From: Sitta carolinensis
Taxonomy: Eukaryota > Chordata > Aves > Passeriformes > Sittidae
Assembly (NCBI GenBank): GCA_032173965.1
Contig: CM063283.1
Coordinates: 113,469,108-113,533,107 of the forward strand
DNA length: 64,000 nt
Direction of reading: 5' to 3'
Numbering within the stretch: position 1 is the stretch's first letter; every line of letters begins with the position of its first letter. This document shows, piece after piece, positions 35,380 through 45,733 of the stretch. The notes below the pieces were generated by a model. The model worked only from the letters and a program-made list of their open reading frames with translations. It was not told the DNA's origin and ran no database searches. The position numbers and the translations under genes were made by a program.

Positions 35380-35560
35380 CTGGAAATGTTCAAACATATC
35401 CCTGGAATGTTCAAATCTGTCCCTGGGAGTGTTCAAATCCAGTTTGGAGCAGCCTGGGAGAGTGGAAGGTGTCCCTGCCCATGGCAGGGGGTGGCACTGG
35501 ATAATCTTCAAGGTCTCTGCCATTCCATGATTCAAGGTCAGACCATTCCATGATTCTATT
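35380..35560 (+). mobile_element. CR1: CR1 LINE fragment with a short internal repetition
   Basis: 'ttggagcagcctgggagagt', 'ggaaggtgtccctgcccatg', 'ggataatcttcaaggtctct' and an end of 'gaccattccatgattct'. Upstream, the CR1 word 'ctgggagtgttcaaatccag' is repeated about three times in altered form (35385-35440), and the tail itself occurs twice ('ccattccatgattcaaggtc', then 'accattccatgattct'). Confidence 0.85.
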
Positions 35561-37202
35561 TGAGGCTTGGTTTCATCATTTTAATGCTCATTTAATGCAG
35601 AGCTTTTTTTACATTTATTTCACATCCATTTAACTCTTCCAGAGTTAACTCATCCAACTGCTTCAGCTGAACTTCGTGCAGTGCTGGAAGAGCAGCTTCC
35701 ACCTGTACAGAGCAAGAAGTTCATATTCACTCAGGATAAAAAAGTCATTAAAAATCTCTAATCAACTGTCTCCACAGAGAGCAGATGAGTCAAATTCAAG
35801 GGTGAAAAAAAGGATCAATGTTTCTGAAAGCTGCAGAAACCTTTCTGCCCTGGATCAGCCTTATCAAGCAGAGAAGAGACCATAATGGATCCTAGTTCTA
35901 GGAAATAGAATGTGAGGGACAGCAAGGAATGCTGGTCAACAGCTAAGGGAAAAAGAATCCAGAAAAAAAAATCATTTGAGATATCCAAGTACAGCTGATA
36001 AACAGGTAGTAACATAAAGTATTGGATTTTTAAAACCTTAGACTTTGAAAATTGTTTGCAAAGGCGTCCAGAATCAATGACTGGAAAATATCAGATATAG
36101 CATGGCAAGATAAACTATTTGATGTGAAAGACAAATATCCAGCTTCATTGGAAAAAGGGCCCAGTTGCACTTTCCAATATAAACAATGAGAGAAAGGTTT
36201 TATCAGGGTGTTTTGGACAGATGTCTTTTAATCGCCTTTTGATCGGGTATTAAATTAATCCCTAAAGCTGGACTATGTTCTCCCTGTGTTTTTCACCTGC
36301 CTTCATTGCTCTCCAAATATTTGACAGGGGATAACAGGGACAATTTTACCCAATATTAAAGGCAAATAATGCCTGGAAGTGTGTGCACAGAACACATTAA
36401 TTCAAAATGTGTTACTGCTGAGTGACTGCCCCTACTCATGGCTCAGCCTCTTCTAACTTTATTTACCACTATTCCTTCCCCCATAAAATATCTTGAACTG
36501 CATGGAGGAGAAAACCAGAAAGACTCCAGTGAGAGTCATTGCCAATAGTGAGAGAGCTGTTAAAATATAAACCAACAAGAAGGCAGAGACCTGCAAGGTC
36601 TGGCCTCTCTGAGGGAGTCCAGCACTGTTTGCAGAGCCAGGGATGGCATGGATTGCACAGTGGGGCTGTTCTGCTCCTCAAAATCAGTGAATCCCCCACT
36701 TCAGCATTACTGCCTTTGCTGCTCCTGCCCAGGAATTTCTCGCAGGCTCCTCTCTCTGCAGGAAAAGGAGGACACAGCTGTGTTCACCTGCTGATCCTCG
36801 CTGTTAGCACCGCACTGGAATTCTGCAATGTAATGAGAGATTTCTTTTCTTCCTAAATAATTCCCCTATCTCCCTTCTTCAAACATTTGCCAGCTTGCAG
36901 AACCTCTCTCTAATCACCCTGTTAGATTTTATAATCCACATCAGCATCCAGAGCCTCCAGTCCTGGTTGTTCTCAGTTCTTTGCTGAACTCCCCCCACTT
37001 TGTCATCCTCACACTCCATAAATACATTTATTAATCCACAGACCCGTAAGAAAAATAGTGCAAACCAGAAAGGTTCATCCAAAATAAACCTCTGTGTTCC
37101 TTCAGGGCAGACACAGGTGATTCCAGCACAGCTGGTGGTAAAACACCTCAGACAGGTGCACTTCTCCTTGTCCCCCCTGACAGCAGCGAGGTGCTGAGGC
37201 TC
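35561..37202. other. Unique sequence, no gene seen
   Basis: 1.6 kb of complex sequence. Open frames of at most about 105 codons show no domain I recognise. The end near 37190 changes directly into the G-rich minisatellite. Confidence 0.55.
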
Positions 37203-37535
37203 CTGAAACCCTGCAGGGGCTGGAGCTGGGCAGGGAGGGAGGGAGCCGGGCAGGGGCTGGAGCTGGGCAGGGAGGGAGGGAGCCGGGCAGGGGCTGGAGC
37301 TGGGCAGGGAGGGAGGGAGCTGGGCAGGGGCTGGGGAGCCGGGCAGGGGCTGGGGGAGCCGGGCAGGGTCTGGAGCCCCGGCGGGGCTGGGGAGCCGGGC
37401 AGGGAGGGAGGGAGCTGGGCAGGGGCTGGGGGAGCCGGGCAGGGGCTGGAGCCCCGGCAGGGCTGGGGGAGCCGGCAGGGGCTGGAGCTGGGCAAGGTCT
37501 GGAGCCCCAGCAGGGCTGGGGGAGCCGGGCAGGGG
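37203..37535 (+). repeat. G-rich minisatellite, 37-bp and ~20-bp units
   Basis: Opens with about three copies of a 37-bp unit (CAGGGAGGGAGGGAG, then CCGGGCAGGGG, then CTGGAGCTGGG), followed by units like those at 26.1 kb (CTGGGGGAGCCGGGCAGGGG). It is rich in G-quadruplex-type runs on the + strand and leads into CR1. The open frames of 140-325 codons crossing it are artefacts. Confidence 0.93.
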
Positions 37536-37883
37536 CTCAGCCTGGAGCACAGGAGGCTCAGGGGGCCCTGCTGGCTCTGCACAGCTCCTGCCAGGAGGGC
37601 AGGCAGGGGCTGAGGGCTCTGGGCACAGGGACAGGCACAGGAGCAGAGGGCACGGGCTCAGGCTGGGCTGGGCAGGCTCAGGGGGAGCCCAGGGGGAATT
37701 TCCCTTTCCTGGGAAGGGTGGGCAGGGGCTGCCCAGGGAGGGTTGCAGTGCCCAGCCCTGGAGGGGGCACTGGAGGTGGCACTCAGAGCTCTGGGCTGGG
37801 AACAAGGTGGGGATGGGGCACAGGCTGGACTTGATGACCCTGGAGATCTTTTCCAACCTCAGAGATCCTGGGATTCCAGGGTA
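37536..37883 (+). mobile_element. CR1: CR1 LINE fragment (3' end)
   Basis: Closely similar to 26579-26903 throughout, with an extra 'agagctctgggctgggaac' insertion near 37785. Ends 'gatcttttccaacctcagag' and 'atcctgggattcc'. Similarity to the 26.9-kb locus continues beyond this end to about 37934 and resumes after the LTR. Confidence 0.92.
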
Positions 37884-37938
37884 GAGGTGGACAGAGTTCA
37901 GCCCCTCTGGAGTTAGGAGATGATCCTGCTCTTGGATA

Positions 37939-38361
37939 TGATGCCTTAAGTTTTAGCTTGTATATTTTTTTAGATTCTGTGCTGTTTTGGTGGTAGTTTT
38001 AGGTTTCTTCTCAAAGTGGATAGACAAAACAATTGCTTCTCTAGTTCCATTCCAAGGACAACTTTCAGGCCCTAGAACAAAAACAACGGTGAAGTGAGAA
38101 GAGAAAAAGAAAGAGGATGGAGCTTCATACCCTGAAGCTATGGTTGGACAATTGATTCTAATATGCTGATGGACCAGAACTTATCAAAATGTGGGACCTT
38201 GTGATCAGTTTTCCATTTTGTGACCATATTGGGGTGCATCTTAGGTGTGGTCTGGCTGGGCTCTTGTGCTGCTCAGGTCCAGTGAGGCCTTTTAATAAAT
38301 CCCTGCTTTATCCTTTTGCTCTGTCTAGTCTCTGATCCCAGTCAACCTGCAGAAGGCATCA
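37939..38361 (+). mobile_element. Solo LTR with intact ends and target duplication
   Basis: 423 bp, beginning TGATGCCTT and ending AAGGCATCA, a perfect 9-bp terminal inverted repeat. It is flanked by GATA on both sides (37935-37938 and 38362-38365). AATAAA lies at 38294-38299, about 60 bp from the end, placing the element on the + strand. The paralogous locus at 26.9 kb lacks it and reads GACA at the matching site. No internal retroviral sequence remains, so it arose by recombination between two LTRs. A 4-bp duplication suggests a gammaretrovirus-like (ERV1) class, but I do not assign the family. Confidence 0.9.
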
Positions 38362-38431
38362 GATAAAACAGGGAGTTATCCCTTGAGCAGCCTGGCAGCC
38401 CTGCAGCAGGGTCTGCTCCTGCCACTCAGGT

Positions 38432-38562
38432 CTGCAGTGCCCAGCCCTGGAGGTGGCACTCAGTGCTCTGGGCTGGGGACAAGGTGGGCACTGGGCACAG
38501 CTGGGACTCAGTGATATTGGAAGTCTTTCCCAGCTTTCAGGATTCAGGGATTCCCTCACCTG
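38432..38562 (+). mobile_element. CR1: CR1 LINE fragment (3' end)
   Basis: 'gcagtgcccagccctggagg', 'tggcactcagtgctctgggc', 'ggggacaaggtgggcactgg', then 'cagtgatattggaagtcttt', 'cccagctttcaggattcagg', 'gattcc'. A short, worn CR1 3' end of the same type as at 26.6-26.9 kb. Confidence 0.75.
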
Positions 38563-38766
38563 GGAGGTCAGATCTGACCCTCCAGCCGGGCTCAGAGTGT
38601 CTATCCACATCTCCAGGCAGCTCACACTTCACGCGTGGAACAAAGGGAAGCTGCCTTCTCCTCCCACTGCCTGAGCATGAGTGATGGGGGGATGATTATG
38701 CTTCCAAATCATGACACTTTCAATTACCATTTTCCTTCATTCACAAGAGCTAAATCACACAATGAT

Positions 38767-38796
38767 TGTCAGCGTCTGACATATTTATCATTGTCA
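38767..38796. promoter_or_regulatory. Cluster of TGTCA/TGACA motifs
   Basis: TGTCA at 38767 and 38792 and TGACA at 38777 fall within 30 bp, and two more TGTCA lie at about 38865 and 38872. TGACA/TGTCA is the core recognised by TALE homeodomain proteins (MEIS, PREP, TGIF). Pentamers are common, so this rests only on clustering in otherwise complex sequence. Confidence 0.25.
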
Positions 38797-40562
38797 GGCT
38801 GAGCCTGCTCTCTCTACATCACAGGATTCCTCTGTTTCTCCCGGGATCCTACACAATGAAGGCATGTCATGTGTCATGAAACATTTGCTCACCTACCTGC
38901 AAACCGAAGGACAACAAACAACATCACTCCCTGTCCTTAGAAATGGCACATTTTTTGTTGAGGTTTAAAACCTATACTTTCACTTGACAGTTTGGGTGGC
39001 AGTTTAAATTCCTTCTGCTCTGTGTTTTAATATTGTTTGAGTAGTTCTTTTAATGACAGGTAAAGAATAATTTCCTCTGAGATCTCCTGGATGGTGTACT
39101 GGCAAATTTTCTTTTTTTTTTTTTTTCTTTAATAAAGCAGAACAGAGCTATCTCCAGACCTCCTGCTAAGTTAGCTTCCTATGGCATATTGCTCTTGCAT
39201 GCAGTCGAGTGTCTTTTTGGTGATAACATTATTATTTAGGGGAGTATTACTATTTAAGGCACAAGTAACTCATGCTGGTGCACTAATTGGTGGGTGAAGG
39301 CTGGGTATTTTTAGAATCCATTCAATCATGTGTGCTGGGCTGTAATGTTTCAAAGTGAAATCTTGAAAAGCACCATACAAACCCCCTGAAAGTGAACACA
39401 AAAACTCCTACTGTTTCTCTGCCTCTAATTTTATCAGGTGCCCATGATCATGACATGAAAAGGAAAGAGAGGGGATAATGAACACTGTTATATTATTTTT
39501 TATCCCAATCATTTTGAGTGGGCAGATCCCAGTGAGGTGTGACCTCACTGATTGCTAGTCAGGTGTTTCAGGAAACAAGAGTTTATCCAGAAAGGTCATG
39601 GATTTCCTGGAAAACTTTAGGCCAGGTTGGCTCTCCATGAACCATTTCCCTCCTGCAGGCTCCTATTTTGGACTCCCCAACTCCAATCAAATCCTTCTCT
39701 TCTCCTTCCCTCCCACTTCCCCTTCCAAAGCCTTGACAAAAGATTTCATGGAGCTACATCTTCCCACACAGCAGCAGAAGGCCTGGAAATGCTGCTTAAA
39801 TGTTATTGAAATTGGTCAGGGATTAATTTCTTTTAAAATTTTTACATTGAATGAGTGATAAACAGACCCCATAACAGAATTTGTCTCAAAAAACAGATTA
39901 AAAATGCAAAGCCTATCACTAAACTTGATAAAGGCCTTTCTAACAATCCTTGCAATGCACTTCTCTTTTTCCCATGGGATGAAACAGCTATAGCAAACAA
40001 ATTTAAAATTGAAGAATAAGAGGAGGTGAAAAAGTTACCAAATGATACAACTTTTATGATGTACAAATGAAAATGAGGGGTGGGAATGTGTAATTTTAAG
40101 TTCAGCAGTACTTTTCAATTTTAAGGAACTCTTTTCAAACTTCATTAGGAGACCAGAAGAGGTAAACCAAAGGGGCAAAACCAAATTTTTAAGAAAAAGA
40201 AAATATATAGAGAAGGAGGCTGGGGGAAACTCATTTTTATCAAAAGATTATAATTTCAAATTGAGCCTGCATTGTGTGTTACTATAGAAACTCCCATTTT
40301 GTGGCATGTTTGTGGGGAAAAAGTCAAAAGTTGCATTTTAATGAAGGCAGATCACACACTGGCTTTCCTCGGGAAAGCCAATAGAAGAGAAGTTTCTCTC
40401 CAAAATTGGATAATTACCCCAAATAAGGTGAGCTAATTAAGGTCATGGAGAAGGGATATTAAATCCTGAAGTGCCAATATGTTATGTTCATTTTTCCACG
40501 CCAGTCCCTGCCTTCCAGATTATGTATTAGATACTGCAGGAGCCTGATGGATTGAGAGGCTC

Positions 40563-40576
40563 GTTGCCATGGCAAT
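40563..40576. promoter_or_regulatory. Near-perfect RFX X-box
   Basis: GTTGCCATGGCAAT has a perfect 12-bp palindromic core (TTGCCATGGCAA) and differs by one base from the ideal X-box GTTGCCATGGCAAC bound by RFX transcription factors, which control ciliary and MHC class II genes. It lies in unique sequence about 235 bp before the polypurine tract. No adjacent promoter or exon was recognised, so function is unproven. Confidence 0.5.
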
Positions 40577-40808
40577 ATTTGCTGCTTTGCTGGTATTCCC
40601 TACAGAAAGTAAAGGATTTTTTTTTCCCCTACTCAGTTAGACAAATTGGCTAAATATAGCCAGGGATGTTGGAGAACTGAAACAGCAGAATCTGCTGGGG
40701 GGAGGCTCAGAGGAAGGACTGGCAATTCTGAGAGTTGAGGAATCACAATGGGATGGGTGAGGAATGGGGAAACGGGGAAAGGGAAGAGGAGAGAGAGAGG
40801 GAAGGAAT

Positions 40809-41070
40809 AGGAAGGAAGGAGAAGGAAGGAGAAGGAAGGAGAAGGAAGGAAGGAAGGAAGGAAGGAAGGAAGGAAGGAAGGAAGGAAGGAAGGAAGGAAG
40901 GAAGGAAGGAAGGAAGGAAGGAAGGAAGGAAGGAAGGAAGGAGGAAGGAAGGAAGGAAGGAAGGAAGGAAGGAAGGAAGGAAGGAAGGAAGGAAGGAAGG
41001 AAGGAAGGAAGGAAGGAAGGAAGGAAGGAAGGAAGGAAGGAAGGAAGGAAGGAAGGAAGGAAGGAAGAAG
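40809..41070 (+). repeat. Pure polypurine (GGAA)n tract
   Basis: 262 consecutive purines, mostly GGAA tetramers with a few GGAGAA or GGAGGAA interruptions, and purine-rich DNA before it. The strand asymmetry allows triplex (H-DNA) formation. Tandem GGAA is also a known platform for ETS-family binding. Arg/Lys/Glu/Gly reading frames of 112-142 codons across it are artefacts. Confidence 0.97.
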
Positions 41071-41605
41071 TAGGTTGGTTTTTATCTCATACTTTCAGAG
41101 CATATCTTGCTTTTAGAGATGGGGAAAGGAGAACGGGCAGTGCTGCCCAGGAGGAAGCCAGAGCTGCTGATGATTTGCTGTGCTCCAGGTAATTTATAAC
41201 CTGAGGAACAGCTAAGAGGTAAAAACCTCTAAAATTAATAAAAGATAAATGCAATGGAATTGGTTACCACTGAAATTGTCAGTGTAAATCACAATTTGAG
41301 CTCCAAATATGAGCCGCCTTCTTCTGTTCTGTTCTGGTTTTTTGGGGTTGGTTTTTTTTTTGGTTTTTTTTTTTGTTGTTTTTTCCTTTGTTAATCTTTG
41401 CTCACAGCATTTTTAAAGCAAGGTGTTGATACCATTTCCATCCTCCTCTTGGCACAGGGAAAGCCAATGTGCTTCAGTCAGATGTTAGGGAGTACTGTCT
41501 CTTCTGTAGAGTTCAGTCTGTTGCTCAGAGGTGTGGGAAGAGTGTGACAATGTGCTTTCTTTTTAATATTAGCCCATCTCAGCCAAGCATCTATGGATTG
41601 CTGCA

Positions 41606-41643
<38 letters not shown>

Positions 41644-42007
41644 GCTTTGTTTCTTGCTCTTCTGCACTCCTCTTCTGCACAGAAATGCACTGATAAATCC
41701 ATAGTGTTTGCCTTGAGGCTTAGCAAGAGCCTGTTCAGTAAGACTGACCTTGGGGGTACTTCACTTCCCAGGCACTCTTTCCTCCTCCTTTCCATGCCAG
41801 TCATCCATTAGAATTTTAAATTTTTTAGGCTATCAGACAATCACACCATACTGTGGCAGGCCATGAATGCAGCTCTTGCAGCAGAGAGGCAAAGCACGAG
41901 GAATGTGTAATGCAGGGACCTGGAGATTCCCCGAGGGTGGGACTTTCCTGAGGGAAGACACTCCTAAAAGGTGCAGGGTGAAAAGGCAGAGGAGAGAAGA
42001 GCAGGTA
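41071..42007. other. Unique sequence with simple runs
   Basis: Contains T/G-rich DNA at 41325-41395 and a 29-A run at 41612-41640. No polyadenylation signal or recognisable processed transcript precedes the A-run. No gene seen. Confidence 0.55.
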
Positions 42008-43293
42008 TGTCAAAGGTTTGACGTTGGCACAAGGCCAGTGCCCCTATAACGATATACTGTCCCTGGTATCTTTTGTGAGATGTGACCAAAAACAGAGCAA
42101 AACAGTGTCTAATTTAGAAAGCAAAAGGAAAAAAACTTTATTACTTATAATAGGCAAAGAAGACACATACAGAAGAACATGGAAACTTTAAAAAAACACT
42201 CTTCCTCCCCCCCCCCCCCACCAGTTCTCAACTTAACAAAACAAACTGAAAATTCCCCATCACGTTACCACCTTTTAGATAATTAATCTTCAGTCTATTA
42301 CTACCCTTCCGATAATCAGTACTCAGCTCGTTGAGGAGAGATAGGAGTCCTTCTTGCACCACATCGTGGCCTCTTCCTCCATGTCCAGTGCTCTCACCAC
42401 TGTGCATGGACTAGAGCTGCTTCTAGGGTTTCTCTTTTTAAAGATGCTTTGGTTAGTTCCAAGAAACGACAGCCTCTCAAATTTTGGGGACACTTCTCAT
42501 CTCTGTTCACACTACTGTCCACTCTTGGCTCCAAGCCAATGCCTCTCCCCAGATACAGTTTCTATGTTATAGGAAAAAAATGAGTCCGTCCATGGTTATA
42601 CAAAAGAGTCCAGCCAAAGCCACTCCATCATCTCTTCCCACCTAGGATTCTTTTCAGCGTTCTCTGACAATCTTCTACTTACACAAACTTTCATCATCTT
42701 TGCTCAGTTCTTTCTATCTGTCTTCTTCAAATTCAGGAGGATTAGCATTTATAAAGTTTCCATCATTTACAAAAAGGGTTAAAATCTTGGGCTTTGTTTT
42801 CCCAGAACTCTCACAGTATCTTTGCTGCTGGGCACTCTTCTCACGCCACCCCCCCATACTCCTTCGGCCGTGCTGTCTAGTTGTTGATATCAAATTTCAA
42901 GGTGACGAAGATCACACACACGGTTTCTCAGTCTCCCTCCGGGGGGGGGGGGAAGGGGGGGAGGGAAAGGGAAAAGAAGGCTGTCTGCCACCCTTCCATC
43001 CTGCAGGATTTTCCTCTCCCCCTCTGTGCCCGAGGTTCCGGCCCTACCTCGCCCAGGCCGTATGGCTTCCCCTCCCCCGCCCAGCCAGCCGCTGGGCAGG
43101 GGAGATCCCTCCGTCCTCAGGGACCGGAACCAAGAGAGAGCTTTCCGGGGAGCCCTCTGCTTTTAACCCCTTGTGTTCTCAGAGGCGGATCCTTGTCCTC
43201 AGTGGCCACACCAGGTGCCAGTCTTTAAACCTGAGCACTCATTGGTTTGACCACTGAAGTTCAGAAAAAACTCATTTTTTCTAAACTACGACA
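42008..43293 (-). mobile_element. Long solo LTR (~1.29 kb)
   Basis: On the minus strand it begins TGTCGTAGTTTAG and ends AAACCTTTGACA (TG...CA). The flanks are AGGTA (42003-42007) and AGGTC (43294-43298), a 5-bp target duplication with one mismatch. AATAAA (plus-strand TTTATT) lies at 42137-42142. The upstream, GC-rich and CpG-containing portion (about 43020-43200) has a TATA-like TTAAAAG near 43160. A 13-C run (42207-42219) and G-runs (42941-42961) are internal. No coding region is attached. The plus-strand open frames (up to 185 codons, 42700-43257) lie wholly inside the LTR. A 5-bp duplication would suit an ERVL-type element. Confidence 0.85.
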
Positions 43294-43989
43294 AGGTCCA
43301 AAACCAGGATTTGATTCCTCGTGCTTTCTGAAAGGCAGAAGAAACTTCAGAGAAAAAAAAAAAAAAAATACAGGCAGAGGGCAGGAAAAATTGGGAACAC
43401 CACTGGAGCAGGGAAGAGGGGAGGAGGATGAGAGGCAGGAAAGGGATTTCTTGGCAGCAGCTTTGCAGACTGTGCTTCACTCCGTGTGTCACACAGAGTT
43501 TGTATTGCAGCACATCCAGGGATGTGATCAGATAGAAAAGAGAAACAAGACCATTACAAGAACTCCCAACCAAGCAGTGAAGGAGTGAGGGAAAGCAGTG
43601 GAATTAAAGATGATGCTGAGATGATGAAGTGCTGTTGAGACAGAAATAACAGAGCCCTCTGTTCACACCAGCAGCCAGAGCTGAGAATGAAGACAAGAGA
43701 GAGGTTTGGAAGAGAGGAGGAGAGTAAAAAATCCTTTATCAGGCATATTAACATTCAGCTGTCAGATAGAGCTGAAAGAAATTACACTAAAAATCAGAGA
43801 ATTAATTACAGTCCAGAAACAGAAACAGAGAAAAATTGCAAGGAGGGAACAGAGAGGTGAGAATCTTAATATCCTGTTTCCTCCTTAAATCCACATTTCT
43901 TTGAAAGCACAGGGACCAGAAGCATGACAATGAATCCCTCACTGTTCAAACCCATCAGGTTTTGGGGTGAGGGATTATGAACAGGGGCC
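43294..43989. other. Unique purine-rich sequence, no gene seen
   Basis: A-run at 43352-43367 and generally purine-rich DNA. No recognisable exon or transposon. A 113-codon frame at 43247-43588 starts inside the LTR and is chance. Confidence 0.5.
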
Positions 43990-44133
43990 AAAAGTGGAGG
44001 GAAGTTGTGGATTCCACATCCCTCGACGTGTCCCAGGCCAGGTTGGACAGTGGGAGGTGTCCCTGCCCATGGCAGGGGTGGAACTGAATCATCTTTAAGG
44101 TCCCTTCCAACCCAAACCATTCCATGATTCCTT
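43990..44133 (+). mobile_element. CR1: CR1 LINE fragment (3' end)
   Basis: 'catccctcgacgtgtcccag', 'gccaggttggacagtgggag', 'gtccctgcccatggcagggg', 'atctttaaggtcccttccaa', 'cccaaaccattccatgattc'. A clean CR1 tail, strongly 5'-truncated. Confidence 0.93.
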
Positions 44134-45514
44134 GATTATTGGAACAGAGGGATCAGGCTGATGGGAGTGGAGCTAAATGAGCAGTGACCCTAGGGATGGA
44201 GGCAACCAAAGGAGGTCTTTGGGATTTTTGGTTGGTTTTGTGGTGTTTTGGCTTGGGTTGGGTTTTTTTGAGGGGAAAGCTGGTTTCTTAGTAATAACTC
44301 ACACAAAATAACTGACAAAAATATTTATCCTATCATAGAAGAAGGATGTAGGATCATTGGGAATGAACACAAGTTTTTAAAACAAACAAAGAAAAAGAAG
44401 AAAATAAAGGGTGTTTACAAATGAGAACCAAGGAGAAAGAGAACGGGAGCTGAGGATCAGCAAGAGAAGAACACAAAAAACTCTTTACAGATCAACAAAA
44501 GCATAAGAGGGATTCATGGACTCTTTGATGAGAACAGAGAAATTAAAGATGCCATCAACAAACTGAGCAGCAGCACTTTCAGAGGAGCAGCTCCAGTGAA
44601 TGCTTTGTAGGAGGGAGACAGGAAAACAGAGAATTGGTGTCCCTTTGGAAATCCTCATCTGCAGTGTGTGTCCCTGTGATCATCACTGATCATGGCTATG
44701 AGGCCATTGTGCTCAAATAAATGCCAGCTGCACACCTGGATATAAAGCAATTTTATTTTCTTAGGCATAGACTGGGAGGAGCTTAATTTTCCACATGGGG
44801 CTGTAGGTTTCCATGCCAGGATTTTCAAGAGAAAATTTCAAAGACTTGACAAGAACAAAGATGTGGGTGGGATGTGTGGTATCAGACATTCCCAAGGTGG
44901 CAACAGCACGACAGATGTGGTGTTTGAGCTTTTGTGTGCCCCCAGCAGAGGGGAAGCTGTTAGAGAACTGTCTCCTATTGATTCACACTGCTCAGAATCC
45001 ATTTGTACTGGCTGGTTTGGGAGCCATTCTAATTTACAGTCTGTCACGCAAATTGCTGCTGGCCTGTGAAATATTAATCTATTAGATAGACACCCCAAGC
45101 CTGCACGCCAAACACATGGACTCCAGATCCTTGGGGATTTCGCTTTTTAAACAACAGATTATTGCCCACGTTCACTAACTACTTCTACAAACAGTTCAGT
45201 AATTTCAGGCTTTAATATCCTCCTCAATTCTCCTCCTGCATAACTAGAGGTAATATTTGTTGTACTAGGAATTACAGACCTGGTTCTATTTTTTTTTTTT
45301 TTTTTCGTTTAAAAGGAAGCAATTTCTGTGTCCACGAAGTTTTTCTTCAGTGTCTGGAATGGATCTATGCAAACACACACATACAGGCACAGATTTGGGG
45401 GGGTGTAAATATTTGTGTATCTTGCACAACCTTCAATTAGTTTGGAGGAGGTGGTGATGGGCTGAATTCAGGGTGAAGCTTTGTTAGGGTGTGAGCCAGT
45501 GACATAAAAATCCT
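44134..45514. other. Unique sequence, no gene seen
   Basis: G/T-rich patch at 44220-44275 and a T-run at 45291-45306. Open frames are at most about 90 codons. No recognised repeats or exons. Confidence 0.55.
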
Positions 45515-45733
45515 TCCCTGGCAGTGTGGGCAGGGGCTGGGCTGGAATTGCCAGAGCAGCTGTGGCTGCCCCTGGATCCCTGGCAGTGCCCCAGGCCAGG
45601 CTGGACACTGGGGCTGGAGCAGCCTGGGGCAGGGGCAGGGGGCCCTGGGACAGTGGGAGGGGTCCCTGCCAGGGCAGGGGTGGATTTGGATGAGCTTTGA
45701 GGTCCCTTCCAACCCAGCCCATTCAGAGATGCT
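45515..45733 (+). mobile_element. CR1: CR1 LINE fragment (3' end)
   Basis: 'gtgggcaggggctgggctgg', 'aattgccagagcagctgtgg', 'gccaggctggacactggggc', then a repeated 'ggggcagggggccctgggac' section, 'gaggtcccttccaacccagc' and 'ccattcagagatgct'. It shares its derived 3' part with the 33-, 48.8- and 63.7-kb copies. Confidence 0.92.

Larger units (their letters stand above)
38563..40808. other. Unique sequence with candidate regulatory motifs
   Basis: 2.2 kb of complex sequence without recognised transposons. It contains the TGTCA cluster and the X-box listed separately, and a T-run at 39112-39126. No exon is recognised. Confidence 0.5.

Noticed and set aside
40735..41192. Arg/Lys/Glu/Gly repeat 'proteins'
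   Set aside because: Direct translation of the (GGAA)n tract.
42700..43257. 185-codon + frame in CpG-rich DNA that might suggest a gene promoter or CpG island exon
   Set aside because: The whole stretch lies inside a solo LTR delimited by terminal repeats and near-matching flanks. The CpG content belongs to the LTR promoter.
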